From positions 1-64,000 of the forward strand of contig JAJPID010000063.1 of the NCBI GenBank assembly GCA_021324945.1: a stretch of DNA of 64,000 nt, given 5' to 3'. Positions 30,200 through 39,018 of the stretch are shown piece after piece. Positions within the stretch are counted from its first letter, which is position 1. Each line of letters starts with the position of its first letter. Made by a program: the position numbers and the translations under genes. The stretch comes from Lysobacterales bacterium. Its GTDB lineage: Bacteria; Pseudomonadota; Gammaproteobacteria; Xanthomonadales; Rhodanobacteraceae. Below the pieces are notes generated by a model, which was not told where the DNA came from, searched no databases, and saw only the letters and a program-made list of their open reading frames with translations.

Positions 30200-30790
30200 T
30201 CAAAAAAGCAGATACGTCGAGATGATGTACTTGTCGTTGGAGCGCGGCGGCAGGCCGGCGTGCTGGTACATCCAGTAGGGCGGAAACATCAGCAGGCGTC
30301 CGGCGCGCGCCTCCACGCGCAAGCCCAGGTCGCAGAATTCCGTCTCGCCGCCTTCGGCCACGTCGTTCAAGTACCAGAGAAAAACCATGTAGCGGTTGCA
30401 GGAATAGTCCAGCGCGTCGAAATGCGGTTCGAACCGGTCGCCTTCGACCGCGAGATAGCGCTTGATGCGCAGGTTTTCCAGGCGCGCGCGCTGTGGAATC
30501 GGCAGCGTCAGCCGCACGCGTTCGTTGTAGCGTGCCAGATATTCGAACACCTGTTCGCGAAACCGCGCCTCGAAGGAGGCGTCAGCGACCTTGCTGACAT
30601 TGAGTTCGGTCCAGGCGCTGGATTGCAGCGCCTTGATTGCGCCACGGTTGTTGCGCGTCTGGAAGCGCGCGAGCTGGTCGAACGACTCGATCATGCGCCC
30701 GCACAGGTTCGGATCCAGCGCGCCGTCGAACCACTGCACGTAACGTGCGAGGTCGCGGCCGGGCGGCAGGGCTCGATCGGCGTCGTTCAT
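30200..30790 (-). CDS. 2OG-Fe(II) oxygenase (prolyl 4-hydroxylase-like)
   Basis: A 196-residue oxygenase. The iron triad is H123 and D125 (EPHFDAL) and H177 (YQHAGLPP), and K187 (SNDKYII) is placed to bind 2-oxoglutarate. The substrate is unknown, the family hydroxylates protein side chains or small molecules. The gene lies 3 bp after a TPR protein of a related hydroxylase family, and the two are likely coexpressed and may work on the same target. Confidence 0.85.
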   Translation of the reverse strand: MNDADRALPPGRDLARYVQWFDGALDPNLCGRMIESFDQLARFQTRNNRGAIKALQSSAWTELNVSKVADASFEARFREQVFEYLARYNERVRLTLPIPQRARLENLRIKRYLAVEGDRFEPHFDALDYSCNRYMVFLWYLNDVAEGGETEFCDLGLRVEARAGRLLMFPPYWMYQHAGLPPRSNDKYIISTYLLF

Positions 30791-30793
30791 CGC

Positions 30794-32113
30794 TCAGCCG
30801 ATTTCCTGCAGACGGGAATCGAATTCCACGGCGGCTTCGGTGATGGCTTGCAACGCCGCGCGTTCGGTGGATGAGAGATCCGGATGCCAGATTTCGAATG
30901 CCAGCACTCGCGCCTCACCCTCGCCGGCGTTGGCGTATTCAACGCCGAAACCCGGATCGAAAATCAGCGCGTCACCGGCCGCAAGCGGGCGTGATTCTCC
31001 GCCGACGATGACTTGCAATGACGAGCTCTGAGACAAAGCCACCGCCATGCCGCAACGCGAATTGGTGCGGCCAAAACGCAAGGTGGAACGCGTGCCGACC
31101 GGCAAAAGGATGATCTCCGCATCAGGGCCGTGCCGCGGAATGTGCACCAGCGGCGTTTCCCCGAGCGCAGCCAGTAGCCGCGGCGCGTGCTTGCGCGGCG
31201 AATCGTGCAGCAGACCGCGCTGATAGACTGGCAGCCGTTTTTCGCGCGGCACATCATGCTCATTGCCGCGGCTCAGCAGGCTGTCCAGACTGAAGGGCGA
31301 GGCAGGGTTCGTGTACACCGGAGCGAAATCCTTCACGCAGGCGTCCACTTCCGCCGTCGCAGCCGCGACTCCTTGCAAAAAACTCGGCAGCCACTCCGGT
31401 TGCGATTCGATGAAAGGCGTCGAACCGAGATCCGGCACGTACAAGAACGTCGGCCGCTGGCGCGGGTCCGACGGACGCTCTTCGCTTTCGCGGAGATAGA
31501 TGCTCAGCGCACGGTCGACGCGGCGCATCGAAGCCTCCGGATTGCTCGCGCGCACGGGTTGTAGCGCCGCGTCGAACAGCGCACGGCGGCCGTTCGCGAC
31601 ATAGCGCATTGCGTGCCGCACCAGTTGCCGCAGACCCGGCTCGGTGCTGTTGTCGTCCAGCCATTGCCCTTGCGATTGCGCCTCCAGAATCGCGCGAAAG
31701 TAGTGCGCCAGCGCAAGCTCGTCGCGACGATCGAGCTCCAGCACGTTCGCCAGCAGGAGCCGTGCGGTGGTGTTCCGCCCTTGACTCAGTTGTAGCGCGC
31801 GCTCCAGCACGTAACGCGATTCGTCGCGCCGATCTGCGGCGCGATAGGCCACGCCCAGTTCCATCAGCACTCCGATGTCGCTGCGGTCGGCATTGGCCGC
31901 GCGGTTCAGCAGTTCCACCGCTTCGCCCGCGGCGCCGCGCGCCAGCGCCGCGTTGGCCAAGAAGCGCAGCGCCTCCACCTGCTCGGGCTGATTCCGGAGC
32001 ACCCCGCGAAACGCCTGCTCTGCTTCGGCCAGACGGCCTTCGCGTACCAGCCGGCGGGCGTTTTCCAGTTCGCGAGGCGACGCGGCGATGGTGAATTGTG
32101 GATCGGAGGCCAT
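30794..32113 (-). CDS. TPR protein with an aspartyl/asparaginyl beta-hydroxylase-like domain, probably inactive
   Basis: A 439-residue protein. TPR-type helices cover about 12-150. From about 220 on it resembles the AspH beta-hydroxylase fold, with the closing motif FEIWHPDLSSTER near 406-418. In AspH the two iron-binding histidines lie in an RMHLGL motif and a FEHEVW motif. Here the matching stretches read CGMAVALS (about 354-361) and FGVEYAN (about 389-395), so both histidines look lost. It may therefore bind but not oxidise. ATG 32113 begins the first helix. It is upstream of and nearly fused to the intact oxygenase. Confidence 0.72.
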   Translation of the reverse strand: MASDPQFTIAASPRELENARRLVREGRLAEAEQAFRGVLRNQPEQVEALRFLANAALARGAAGEAVELLNRAANADRSDIGVLMELGVAYRAADRRDESRYVLERALQLSQGRNTTARLLLANVLELDRRDELALAHYFRAILEAQSQGQWLDDNSTEPGLRQLVRHAMRYVANGRRALFDAALQPVRASNPEASMRRVDRALSIYLRESEERPSDPRQRPTFLYVPDLGSTPFIESQPEWLPSFLQGVAAATAEVDACVKDFAPVYTNPASPFSLDSLLSRGNEHDVPREKRLPVYQRGLLHDSPRKHAPRLLAALGETPLVHIPRHGPDAEIILLPVGTRSTLRFGRTNSRCGMAVALSQSSSLQVIVGGESRPLAAGDALIFDPGFGVEYANAGEGEARVLAFEIWHPDLSSTERAALQAITEAAVEFDSRLQEIG

Positions 32114-32216
32114 GGCGGAAAGATGTCGAAGAGGTGTCACATTATCACGCAGCCTTTGCGCGGCGGCGCGCCGGGCCGAGTGCGAAAATGATCCGCACCG
32201 TGACGCGGAGGGCCAG

Positions 32217-32276
32217 ATGTCAGAAACAGCCGGACAGGAACCCGAGCAGCTCGCGCTGATGCGCCGTGTGGTATAG
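32217..32276 (+). other. N-terminal part of the DUF202 gene, ended by an in-frame amber
   Basis: ATG 32217 has GGAGGG 6 bases upstream and encodes MSETAGQEPEQLALMRRVV before TAG at 32274-32276. The same frame continues without another stop through LAEEQTRQSTERTEQSAERS into the DUF202 protein that starts at 32340. The hydrophilic text on both sides reads as one segment. A single base change of the T would restore a codon. Confidence 0.55.
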
Positions 32277-32339
32277 CTCGCCGAAGAGCAGACGCGTCAA
32301 TCGACGGAACGCACCGAGCAGTCGGCCGAGCGTTCCTAC

Positions 32340-32690
32340 ATGAATGCCGAGCGCACGCTGTCGGTGTGGACTCGCACTGCGCTGTCGCTGATGATCTTCG
32401 GCATCGCGGTGGACCGCTTTGGCCTGTTGCTGCGGCACGAGCGCTGGGTGCATCTCGGTAAGCCGTTTCTGCCCAACCCGCTCTCGACGCTCGGTGGCGT
32501 GGTGCTGGTCGCGCTGGGCGTGCTGATGGTGCTGACCTGCGGATTCCGGTATCTGGCCTATGCGCGCGATTGGGGCCGCGTGCACACCTGGCCGAAGCGG
32601 CATGCGCCGTGGCTGGCTTTCAGCTTTGCGATGGCGGTTGCTGCGTTCGGTATCGTGCTGCTGGTGGTGTTGCTGGTGTTCACCGATTGA
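32340..32690 (+). CDS. DUF202-family inner-membrane protein
   Basis: A 116-residue protein with the DUF202 opening NAERTLSVWTRTALSLMIFG, then about three membrane helices (15-33, 48-67, 91-113). The function is unknown. The complete conserved domain lies after this methionine, but the stronger ribosome-binding site is at 32217, upstream of an in-frame amber codon. Expression may need restart at 32340, suppression of the stop, or may be lost. It precedes lysC-lysA on the same strand with an 85-bp gap. Confidence 0.8.
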   Translation: MNAERTLSVWTRTALSLMIFGIAVDRFGLLLRHERWVHLGKPFLPNPLSTLGGVVLVALGVLMVLTCGFRYLAYARDWGRVHTWPKRHAPWLAFSFAMAVAAFGIVLLVVLLVFTD

Positions 32691-32775
32691 CACAGAACCA
32701 AGCGGAATCTCTACGCGATTGCGTTTCGGCAAGACGCACGTAAAACTGCGCGCTCTGCCGTGCCTGTTGCGAACC

Positions 32776-35445
32776 GTGACCGACCTGAATTTCGCGCCGC
32801 TGCCGTCCGACGCGCCCTGGATCGTGCTGAAGTTCGGCGGCACCAGCGTCGCCGCACCTGAGCGCTGGCGCACGATCCTGCAACTCGCGGCGGCGCGGCG
32901 TGCTGAAGGCGCGCGCGTACTGGTTGTCGTCTCCGCATTGGCAGGCGTTACCGATGCGCTGAAGGCGCTATGCACGTGTGCCCCGGAAGAGCGCGAAACA
33001 TCGCTGAAAAACCTCCGCGAGCGGCACCGCAACCTGCTGGTACAGATGTCGCTGCCGCAATGCGATGCAGTGGAATGCTGGCTCGAATCGCTATGCGTAG
33101 TCGCGAACACCACCGGGACGGGCTATCACTGGCAAGCGCTCGTGCAGGCACACGGCGAATTGCTCTCCAGTTCGCTTGGCGCCGCGTTCATGACCGCCAA
33201 CGGTTTGCAGACCGAATGGCTGGATGCGCGTGAGGCGCTGTTGGCGCGAGAGGTGCCGTTCGCAAACGAGCGTTCGCGCGCGCTGTCTGCGCAGGTCGAT
33301 GCGCAGTACGATGCGGCATTCACGGCAGCGCTCGCGCAACGCGGCGAGGTGTTCATCACCCAAGGCTTCATCGCGCGCGACGCCGATGGAAATACAGTGC
33401 TGCTCGGCCGCGGGGGTTCCGATACTTCGGCTGCGTACTTCGGCGCGTTGCTGCGCGCGGCGCGCGTGGAAATCTGGACGGATGTAGCCGGTATGTTCAG
33501 CGCCGATCCCCGCCAGGTGCCGAACGCACGCTTGTTGCAGCGGCTCGATTACGAGGAAGCGCAGGAAATCGCGACGACCGGCGCCAAGGTGCTGCATGCG
33601 CGCTGCCTCTCGCCGTGCCGCCGCGGGCGCGTGCCGCTGCTGATCAAGGACACGCAGCGTCCGCAACTCGAGGGCACGGTCATCGGTCCGCAAATGACCG
33701 AGGAAGTGCCGAGCATCAAGGCGATCAGTTCGCGCCGCGGCATCACCCTGGTGTCGATGGAAACGGTGGGCATGTGGCAGCAGGTCGGGTTTCTTTCCGA
33801 CGTGTTCGCGCTGTTCAAGCAGCATGGCTTGTCGGTCGATCTGATCGGTTCGGCGGAAACCAATGTCACCGTGTCGCTCGACCCCACCGAAAATCTGCTG
33901 GACTCCGATGCGGTCGCCGCGCTTGCGGCCGGCCTCGAAAAGATCTGCCACGTGAAGGTGATTGCGCCCTGCGCGGCAGTGACACTGGTCGGCCGCGGCA
34001 TGCGTTCTATGCTGCATCGGCTGTCGGCAGTGCTGGCCGAATTCGGCCAGATGCGTGTGCACCTGATTTCCCAATCATCGAACAATCTGAATCTCACTTT
34101 CGTGGTCGACGAGGAAGCGCTGGACGGCCTGTTGCCGCGTCTGCACGAACAACTGATCAAGGCCGGCGCGCTGCGCACGGACGACGCGGCGTTGTTCGGA
34201 CCGAGCTGGCGAGCGCTGTATGGCTCGGACGCTGCCGCATCCACACGCAAGCCGTGGTGGCGGAGCGAACGCGCGAGATTGCTGGAGCTTGCAACTCCGC
34301 AAGCAGCCCTCCATGGTGCGGCTTCCGTTCGGCAACCTGCCTCACCCTCAGCCGCTGACACGGCTTCGACCACACCACGCTATGTTTATCACCTGCCCAC
34401 CGTGCGCCAGCGCGCGCGCGCGCTGCGCATGTTGAATGCGGTCGATCGCGTGTACTACGCGATCAAGGCCAATCCGCATCCGGCGATCCTGCGCGCGATT
34501 GCGGAAGAAGGCATCGGTTTCGAATGCGTGTCGCCGGGCGAACTGGACGCGGTGGATGCGGTTCCCAACAGCGCCGCGTTGCCTCGACTGTTCACGCCCA
34601 ACTTCGCCCCGCGTGCGGATTACGCCGACGCGTTCCAGCGTGGGGTACCGACCACGCTGGATTCGCTGCATCCACTGCAACACTGGCCGGAGCTGTTCGC
34701 CCATCGGGAGATCATGTTGCGCGTCGATCTGGGGCGTGGCTTGGGGCACCACGACAAGGTGCGCACCGGCGGCGAGGGGAGCAAGTTCGGATTGCCACTG
34801 GATCAGCTCGACACGTTCGTGGCGCTCGCGGAGAAGAACCGCACGCACATCGCCGGACTGCACGCGCATCTGGGCTCCGGGATTCTTGAAGCGAACCACT
34901 GGGCGGAGGTGTATGGGCAACTCGCAAGCCTCGCCGAGCGGATCGGCAGCATCGCCTATCTCAATCTCGGCGGCGGCTTGGGCGTGCCGCCGCATCCCGA
35001 CGAAGCGGATCTCGATCTCACAGCTCTGGATGCTTCGTTGCTGGAAGTGAAGCAGATGTATCCGCAATATCGCTTGTGGCTGGAACCGGGCCGCTGGCTG
35101 GTGGCGGATTGCGGCGTGTTGCTGGCGCGCGCCACGCAGGTGAAGCGCAAGGGTGCGTTGAATTATCTCGGGTGCGATGCGGGGATGCACGCGCTGATCC
35201 GGCCGGCACTGTACGACGCCTGGCACGAGATCGTGAACCTGTCGCACGTCGACGAGGCGGCGACCACGTTGTATCAGATCGTTGGACCGATCTGCGAATC
35301 CGGCGACGTGCTGGGTTCAGACCGTCGTTTGCCGGAAACACGGGAGGGCGACGTGCTGCTGATCGCGCAAGCGGGTGCCTATGGGGAGTCGATGTCGTCG
35401 GACTACAACCTGCGGCCTTTGGCGCAGACGACGGTGATCGAATGA
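32776..35445 (+). CDS. lysCA: bifunctional aspartate kinase / diaminopimelate decarboxylase (LysC-LysA fusion)
   Basis: An 889-residue fusion. The aspartokinase part has KFGGTSV at 19-25 and a regulatory ACT region at about 310-465. A linker near 490-540 leads to a PLP-dependent decarboxylase, with the PLP lysine K564 in YYAIKANPHP, HLGSG, the glycine-rich NLGGGLGV and the C-terminal GPICESGDVL. It covers the first and last steps of lysine synthesis in one protein, an arrangement typical of Xanthomonadales. GTG 32776 was chosen because no ATG lies near the conserved N-terminus. Confidence 0.95.
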   Translation: MTDLNFAPLPSDAPWIVLKFGGTSVAAPERWRTILQLAAARRAEGARVLVVVSALAGVTDALKALCTCAPEERETSLKNLRERHRNLLVQMSLPQCDAVECWLESLCVVANTTGTGYHWQALVQAHGELLSSSLGAAFMTANGLQTEWLDAREALLAREVPFANERSRALSAQVDAQYDAAFTAALAQRGEVFITQGFIARDADGNTVLLGRGGSDTSAAYFGALLRAARVEIWTDVAGMFSADPRQVPNARLLQRLDYEEAQEIATTGAKVLHARCLSPCRRGRVPLLIKDTQRPQLEGTVIGPQMTEEVPSIKAISSRRGITLVSMETVGMWQQVGFLSDVFALFKQHGLSVDLIGSAETNVTVSLDPTENLLDSDAVAALAAGLEKICHVKVIAPCAAVTLVGRGMRSMLHRLSAVLAEFGQMRVHLISQSSNNLNLTFVVDEEALDGLLPRLHEQLIKAGALRTDDAALFGPSWRALYGSDAAASTRKPWWRSERARLLELATPQAALHGAASVRQPASPSAADTASTTPRYVYHLPTVRQRARALRMLNAVDRVYYAIKANPHPAILRAIAEEGIGFECVSPGELDAVDAVPNSAALPRLFTPNFAPRADYADAFQRGVPTTLDSLHPLQHWPELFAHREIMLRVDLGRGLGHHDKVRTGGEGSKFGLPLDQLDTFVALAEKNRTHIAGLHAHLGSGILEANHWAEVYGQLASLAERIGSIAYLNLGGGLGVPPHPDEADLDLTALDASLLEVKQMYPQYRLWLEPGRWLVADCGVLLARATQVKRKGALNYLGCDAGMHALIRPALYDAWHEIVNLSHVDEAATTLYQIVGPICESGDVLGSDRRLPETREGDVLLIAQAGAYGESMSSDYNLRPLAQTTVIE

Positions 35446-35467
35446 CGAACGATTTGCAAAGCTACTG

Positions 35468-35533
35468 CACACGTCAGCTCACGCGCCGGCGGTGCTCGGA
35501 ATCCTCATGTACTGACGTGCACACTCCGATTCG
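35468..35533. repeat. dyad-rich intergenic element before murL
   Basis: ACGTCAG (35471-35477) pairs with CTGACGT (35512-35518). Inside and beyond it, CGGAATC (35497-35503) has a near complement in CCGATTCG (35526-35533). The text differs from the heptad and three-hairpin families. It could shape the message between lysC-lysA and murL or be a mobile palindrome. Confidence 0.4.
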
Positions 35534-35608
35534 TGCGCGTCGGCGTCGCGCGACGTGTCTTCGCTCGCTACGCCCTTCAAGCCATTCCAGCGCGCGAGTG
35601 GTGGAAAT

Positions 35609-36961
35609 ATGAGTGCGTTGACCGATCCGCGCCAGGCACAGGCATTCCGCTTCGTGCGCCACGATTATCGCGACGGAGTTGCGGAACTGGTGTACGCGTT
35701 CGATCACGGCCCCGAGTTGATCGAACGGATCATGTTTCCTGATACACCACCGTTGCCGAGCGACCGCAAACCTGCGTTCGACGTCGCACTGCGTCTGTTG
35801 CACCTCATCGCAGGCATCAGTTATTACAAGGCCGGCATCCCGGCCCGGATCGAAATCGATGACGGGGCGATCGATTCTGCCACCGCGGCCTTGATGGACG
35901 AATTGTATCTGCACGGTTTGGCCGAATTCGCGTATCGCAATGGGCTTGAGTTGCGCGGCAGGATCGCGTTTCCTTTTTCGCAGAATGGCAGGCAAGGGAC
36001 GCTCGCATTGGATTTGCCGCGCCGCACGCTGGTTCCCATCGGTGGCGGCAAGGATTCGCTGGTGGTGGTGGAAGCGTTGAAGGCAATCGGCGCGCAGGCG
36101 ACCGCGGTCTGGGTCGGCAATTCGCTGTTGATCGCTTCGGTTGCCGCGCGCACGGGCTTGCCGATGTTGAACATTGTGCGCGAACTTTCGCCATTGCTGT
36201 TCGAATACAACCGCATCGGCGCATACAATGGCCACATCCCGGTGACGGCGATCAATTCGGCGATACTGGCGTGTGCGGCGATCCTGTACGGCTTCGATTC
36301 GATCGCATTCGCCAACGAGCGCTCGGCTTCCAGCGCGACGCTGGAATACGAAGGCTGGCAAGTCAATCACCAATGGAGCAAGGGTTGGGCGTTCGAGCAC
36401 GCATTTGCCGCGCACGTGCGTTTGCAGGTCGCCGCCGATCTGGATTACTTTTCGCTGCTGCGGCCGTTTTCGGAACTGGCGGTGACGCGCGCGTTCGCGC
36501 GCCTCGGTTCGGCCTACTTCAATGCGTTTTCAAGTTGCAATCGAAATTTCCGCATCCTCGGGCCCAAGCCGGTGGATCGCTGGTGCGGACAATGTCCGAA
36601 GTGCCATTTCGTGTTTCTCGCACTGGCGCCATTCCTGCCCAAGCCGCGGCTGCTCGCGATCTTCGGACGGAACCTGCTCGACAACGAGACACAAGCCGCG
36701 GGCTTCGATGCGTTGATCGAATATCGTGATCACAAGCCGTTCGAATGTGTGGGCGAAGCGAGCGAGGCGCGCGCGGCGTTCGCCGCGTTGGCGCAGCGGC
36801 CGGAATGGCGCGAGGATGCGCTGATCGCGCGCTTCAAGGATGAAATCGAGCCGCAACTCGATGCGGCCTCTTTGCTGCTGGAACCGTGGCTGCACGCCTC
36901 GAACGAGCATGGGATTCCCGCACGCTTCGCCGGAGCTCTGGATGCGATTCGCGGAACTTGA
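35609..36961 (+). CDS. murL: UDP-N-acetyl-alpha-D-muramoyl-L-alanyl-L-glutamate epimerase MurL
   Basis: A 450-residue enzyme. A PP-loop-like VPIGGGKDSLVV at about 142-153 suits adenylation of the substrate, and a cysteine cluster WCGQCPKCHFVFLAL lies near 330. MurL inverts the terminal L-Glu of UDP-MurNAc-L-Ala-L-Glu to D-Glu, replacing the need for glutamate racemase in the pathway found in Xanthomonas. ATG 35609 is preceded by GGA and starts just after the dyad-rich element. It overlaps murD2 by 20 bp. Confidence 0.93.
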   Translation: MSALTDPRQAQAFRFVRHDYRDGVAELVYAFDHGPELIERIMFPDTPPLPSDRKPAFDVALRLLHLIAGISYYKAGIPARIEIDDGAIDSATAALMDELYLHGLAEFAYRNGLELRGRIAFPFSQNGRQGTLALDLPRRTLVPIGGGKDSLVVVEALKAIGAQATAVWVGNSLLIASVAARTGLPMLNIVRELSPLLFEYNRIGAYNGHIPVTAINSAILACAAILYGFDSIAFANERSASSATLEYEGWQVNHQWSKGWAFEHAFAAHVRLQVAADLDYFSLLRPFSELAVTRAFARLGSAYFNAFSSCNRNFRILGPKPVDRWCGQCPKCHFVFLALAPFLPKPRLLAIFGRNLLDNETQAAGFDALIEYRDHKPFECVGEASEARAAFAALAQRPEWREDALIARFKDEIEPQLDAASLLLEPWLHASNEHGIPARFAGALDAIRGT

Positions 36962-38303
36962 GTCGAGCGACGTCGCAATCTGGGGCTGGGGCCGCGAAAG
37001 CCGCGCCGCGCTGGCGGCATTGCGCCGCAGATTTCCAGAAAAACTGCTGACGATTTATTGCAAACACGATGAGGCCGAACGGGCGCGCGCGCAGACCGAT
37101 GCAAAAGTGCGAGTGATCGCAGACGCACCGGATACGGACGCGCTGGTCGCACACGACATCGTGATCAAGTCCCCCGGCATCAGCGCGTACAAACCGGAAA
37201 TCGTGGAAGCGCAACGGCGCGGCACGCGCTTCACCTCCGGCACCGCGCTGTGGTTCAGCGAAAACCCGGACGCGCGCGTGATCGCCGTGACTGGCACCAA
37301 GGGCAAGAGCACCACCACGGCGATGATCGCGCATTGTGGGCGCGCGCTCGGCGTTCGCACCGCGCTTGCCGGCAACATCGGCATGCCGCTGTTGGAACTG
37401 GACGGGCAGCACGCGGAGCTGTGGGCGATCGAACTGTCCAGCTTCCAGACGGGAGATGCCGGAACGGTAGAAGTCGGAGTGGTCGTCAGCCTGGAGGAAG
37501 AACATCTGGACTGGCACGGCACGCGCGAGCGCTACATCGCCGACAAACTGAAACTCGCGGATGTTTCACGCACGCTGCTGGTGGACGCGCGATCGCCGTT
37601 GCTGATGCAGCACACGAATGCGCATCCGCATCGTGTCACGTTCGGCGACGCAAGCGGCTGGCATGTCGAGCATGGCGCGATCTGTCAGGGTGCGGAGTGC
37701 GTTCTCGAATCGAACGGGCTGCCGTTGCAAGGCGCGCACAATGCATATAACGCGTGTGCGGCGTTGGCTGCGCTCGAACTGTTCGGACTCGACGCGCGCG
37801 CAGCCGCGTCGGCGTTACGCACGTTCAAACCATTACCGCACCGCCTGCAACGACTCGGCATTCATCATGGCATCGAATGGATCGACGATTCGATCGCCAC
37901 CACGCCTGCGGCATCGCTGGCCGCCTTGCGTAGCATCGGCGATCGCGCGGCCACGTTGATCCTCGGCGGTTTCGATCGTGGTCTGGACTGGGATGGCTTC
38001 GCGCGTGAACTTGCCGCGCATCCGCCGCACGCGGTCATCGCGCAAGGCGCGAACGCCGCGCGAATTCTCGAAGCGCTATCGCGTGCAGGCGTGCGCGCGT
38101 GCATCGAACGCGTGGACGATTTGCAAAATGCTGTTGTCCAAGCCGCCGCAATCACGCTGCCCGGAGGGGTGGTGCTGTTGTCGCCCGGCGCGCCCAGCTT
38201 CGACCGCTTCAGGGATTACGCCGAACGCGGGCGCACTTTCGCCGCGCTGGCCGGCTTCGACGCGGCGGCGCTGGGGGAAATCGAGGGGTTGGGGATTACG
38301 TGA
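36942..38303 (+). CDS. murD2: UDP-N-acetylmuramoyl-L-alanine--L-glutamate ligase MurD2
   Basis: A 453-residue Mur ligase with ATP-binding VTGTKGKSTTT at about 116-126. The pairing with murL indicates that it adds L-Glu, whereas classical MurD adds D-Glu. Central IELSSFQTGDA and a C-terminal LLSPGAPSFDRFRDYAERG are typical of the MurD fold. ATG 36942 has GGAG upstream and overlaps the end of murL, so translation is coupled. Confidence 0.93.
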   Translation: MRFAELESSDVAIWGWGRESRAALAALRRRFPEKLLTIYCKHDEAERARAQTDAKVRVIADAPDTDALVAHDIVIKSPGISAYKPEIVEAQRRGTRFTSGTALWFSENPDARVIAVTGTKGKSTTTAMIAHCGRALGVRTALAGNIGMPLLELDGQHAELWAIELSSFQTGDAGTVEVGVVVSLEEEHLDWHGTRERYIADKLKLADVSRTLLVDARSPLLMQHTNAHPHRVTFGDASGWHVEHGAICQGAECVLESNGLPLQGAHNAYNACAALAALELFGLDARAAASALRTFKPLPHRLQRLGIHHGIEWIDDSIATTPAASLAALRSIGDRAATLILGGFDRGLDWDGFARELAAHPPHAVIAQGANAARILEALSRAGVRACIERVDDLQNAVVQAAAITLPGGVVLLSPGAPSFDRFRDYAERGRTFAALAGFDAAALGEIEGLGIT

Positions 38304-38360
38304 GCCGCATCGTCGCGGGCGCATCGGGCCCGCAACGATGGCTCTGTTGTGGCCGCGCGA

Positions 38361-38864
38361 TCAGCGCAAGGTGTAACCGCTCACGCGCCATACCTTGTCG
38401 GTGTCGTAGTGATAAGACACCAGTTCGCGCACCGGCTGCTTGGTGTTGCTGAACTGGCTGGCGAAGATCACGTTGACATAGAAGCCCGCGGGCAACTGCT
38501 TGTCGCCCTTGGATACGCTCCGGGTTACGCCAGCCAGCTTGCGCGACACCAGCGTGCCGACCTGCTTGCGTTGCGAGGTCACGCCGGAGACGAATGCATC
38601 CTTGGTCACGGCCTGCTTTGCGACCGGTGAGGCCTGATCCCACACGTCGCCGATCTTGCCCTGATCGATCAGTTGCGCGATCGTCTGTGCATCCGCGGCC
38701 ATCGTCTGGTTCTGCTTGATCAACGCGGCCTTCTGTTCGGGCGTGAGTTGCGGGGCGGTCTTGCTGGACGCCGCGGCCGGCGCACTATTGCTTGCGGGTT
38801 GCTGCGCCCAGGCGGCGCCGGCCAGGGCCAGCAGCGCGGCAGGCAGGATCAGTCTCTTGAACAT
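38361..38864 (-). CDS. exported DUF4019-domain protein
   Basis: A 167-residue protein. The signal peptide MFKRLILPAALLALAGAAWA ends near AQQ. The remainder matches DUF4019 (TIAQLIDQGKIGDVWDQAS, ending VWRVSGYTLR), a family of unknown function in proteobacterial periplasm. A strong GGGAG lies 8 bases before the ATG. It is downstream of the M13 peptidase on the same strand, with a heptad palindrome between them. Confidence 0.82.
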   Translation of the reverse strand: MFKRLILPAALLALAGAAWAQQPASNSAPAAASSKTAPQLTPEQKAALIKQNQTMAADAQTIAQLIDQGKIGDVWDQASPVAKQAVTKDAFVSGVTSQRKQVGTLVSRKLAGVTRSVSKGDKQLPAGFYVNVIFASQFSNTKQPVRELVSYHYDTDKVWRVSGYTLR

Positions 38865-38937
38865 GGTGTTCTCCCTGTAAGTGGTGGAAGGCGGGAAGCG
38901 GAAACTACCACGCGCATGGGATGAATGCAGCATGAGA

Positions 38938-39018
38938 GCGGGTGGGCGGTTGAGGGGTCATGGGTTGCCGGTTGATAGGTCGTTCATCGTCACCCGCAAC
39001 CCACGCCTCGCAACTGGC
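38938..39018. repeat. heptad-periodic palindromic element, copy 4
   Basis: The left arm (38938-38981) contains GGCGGTT, GAGGGGT, ATGGGTT, GCCGGTT, GATAGGT. The right arm (38987-39018) is the imperfect complement, ending at the M13 peptidase stop codon. It follows the peptidase gene and could end its transcript. Confidence 0.6.
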
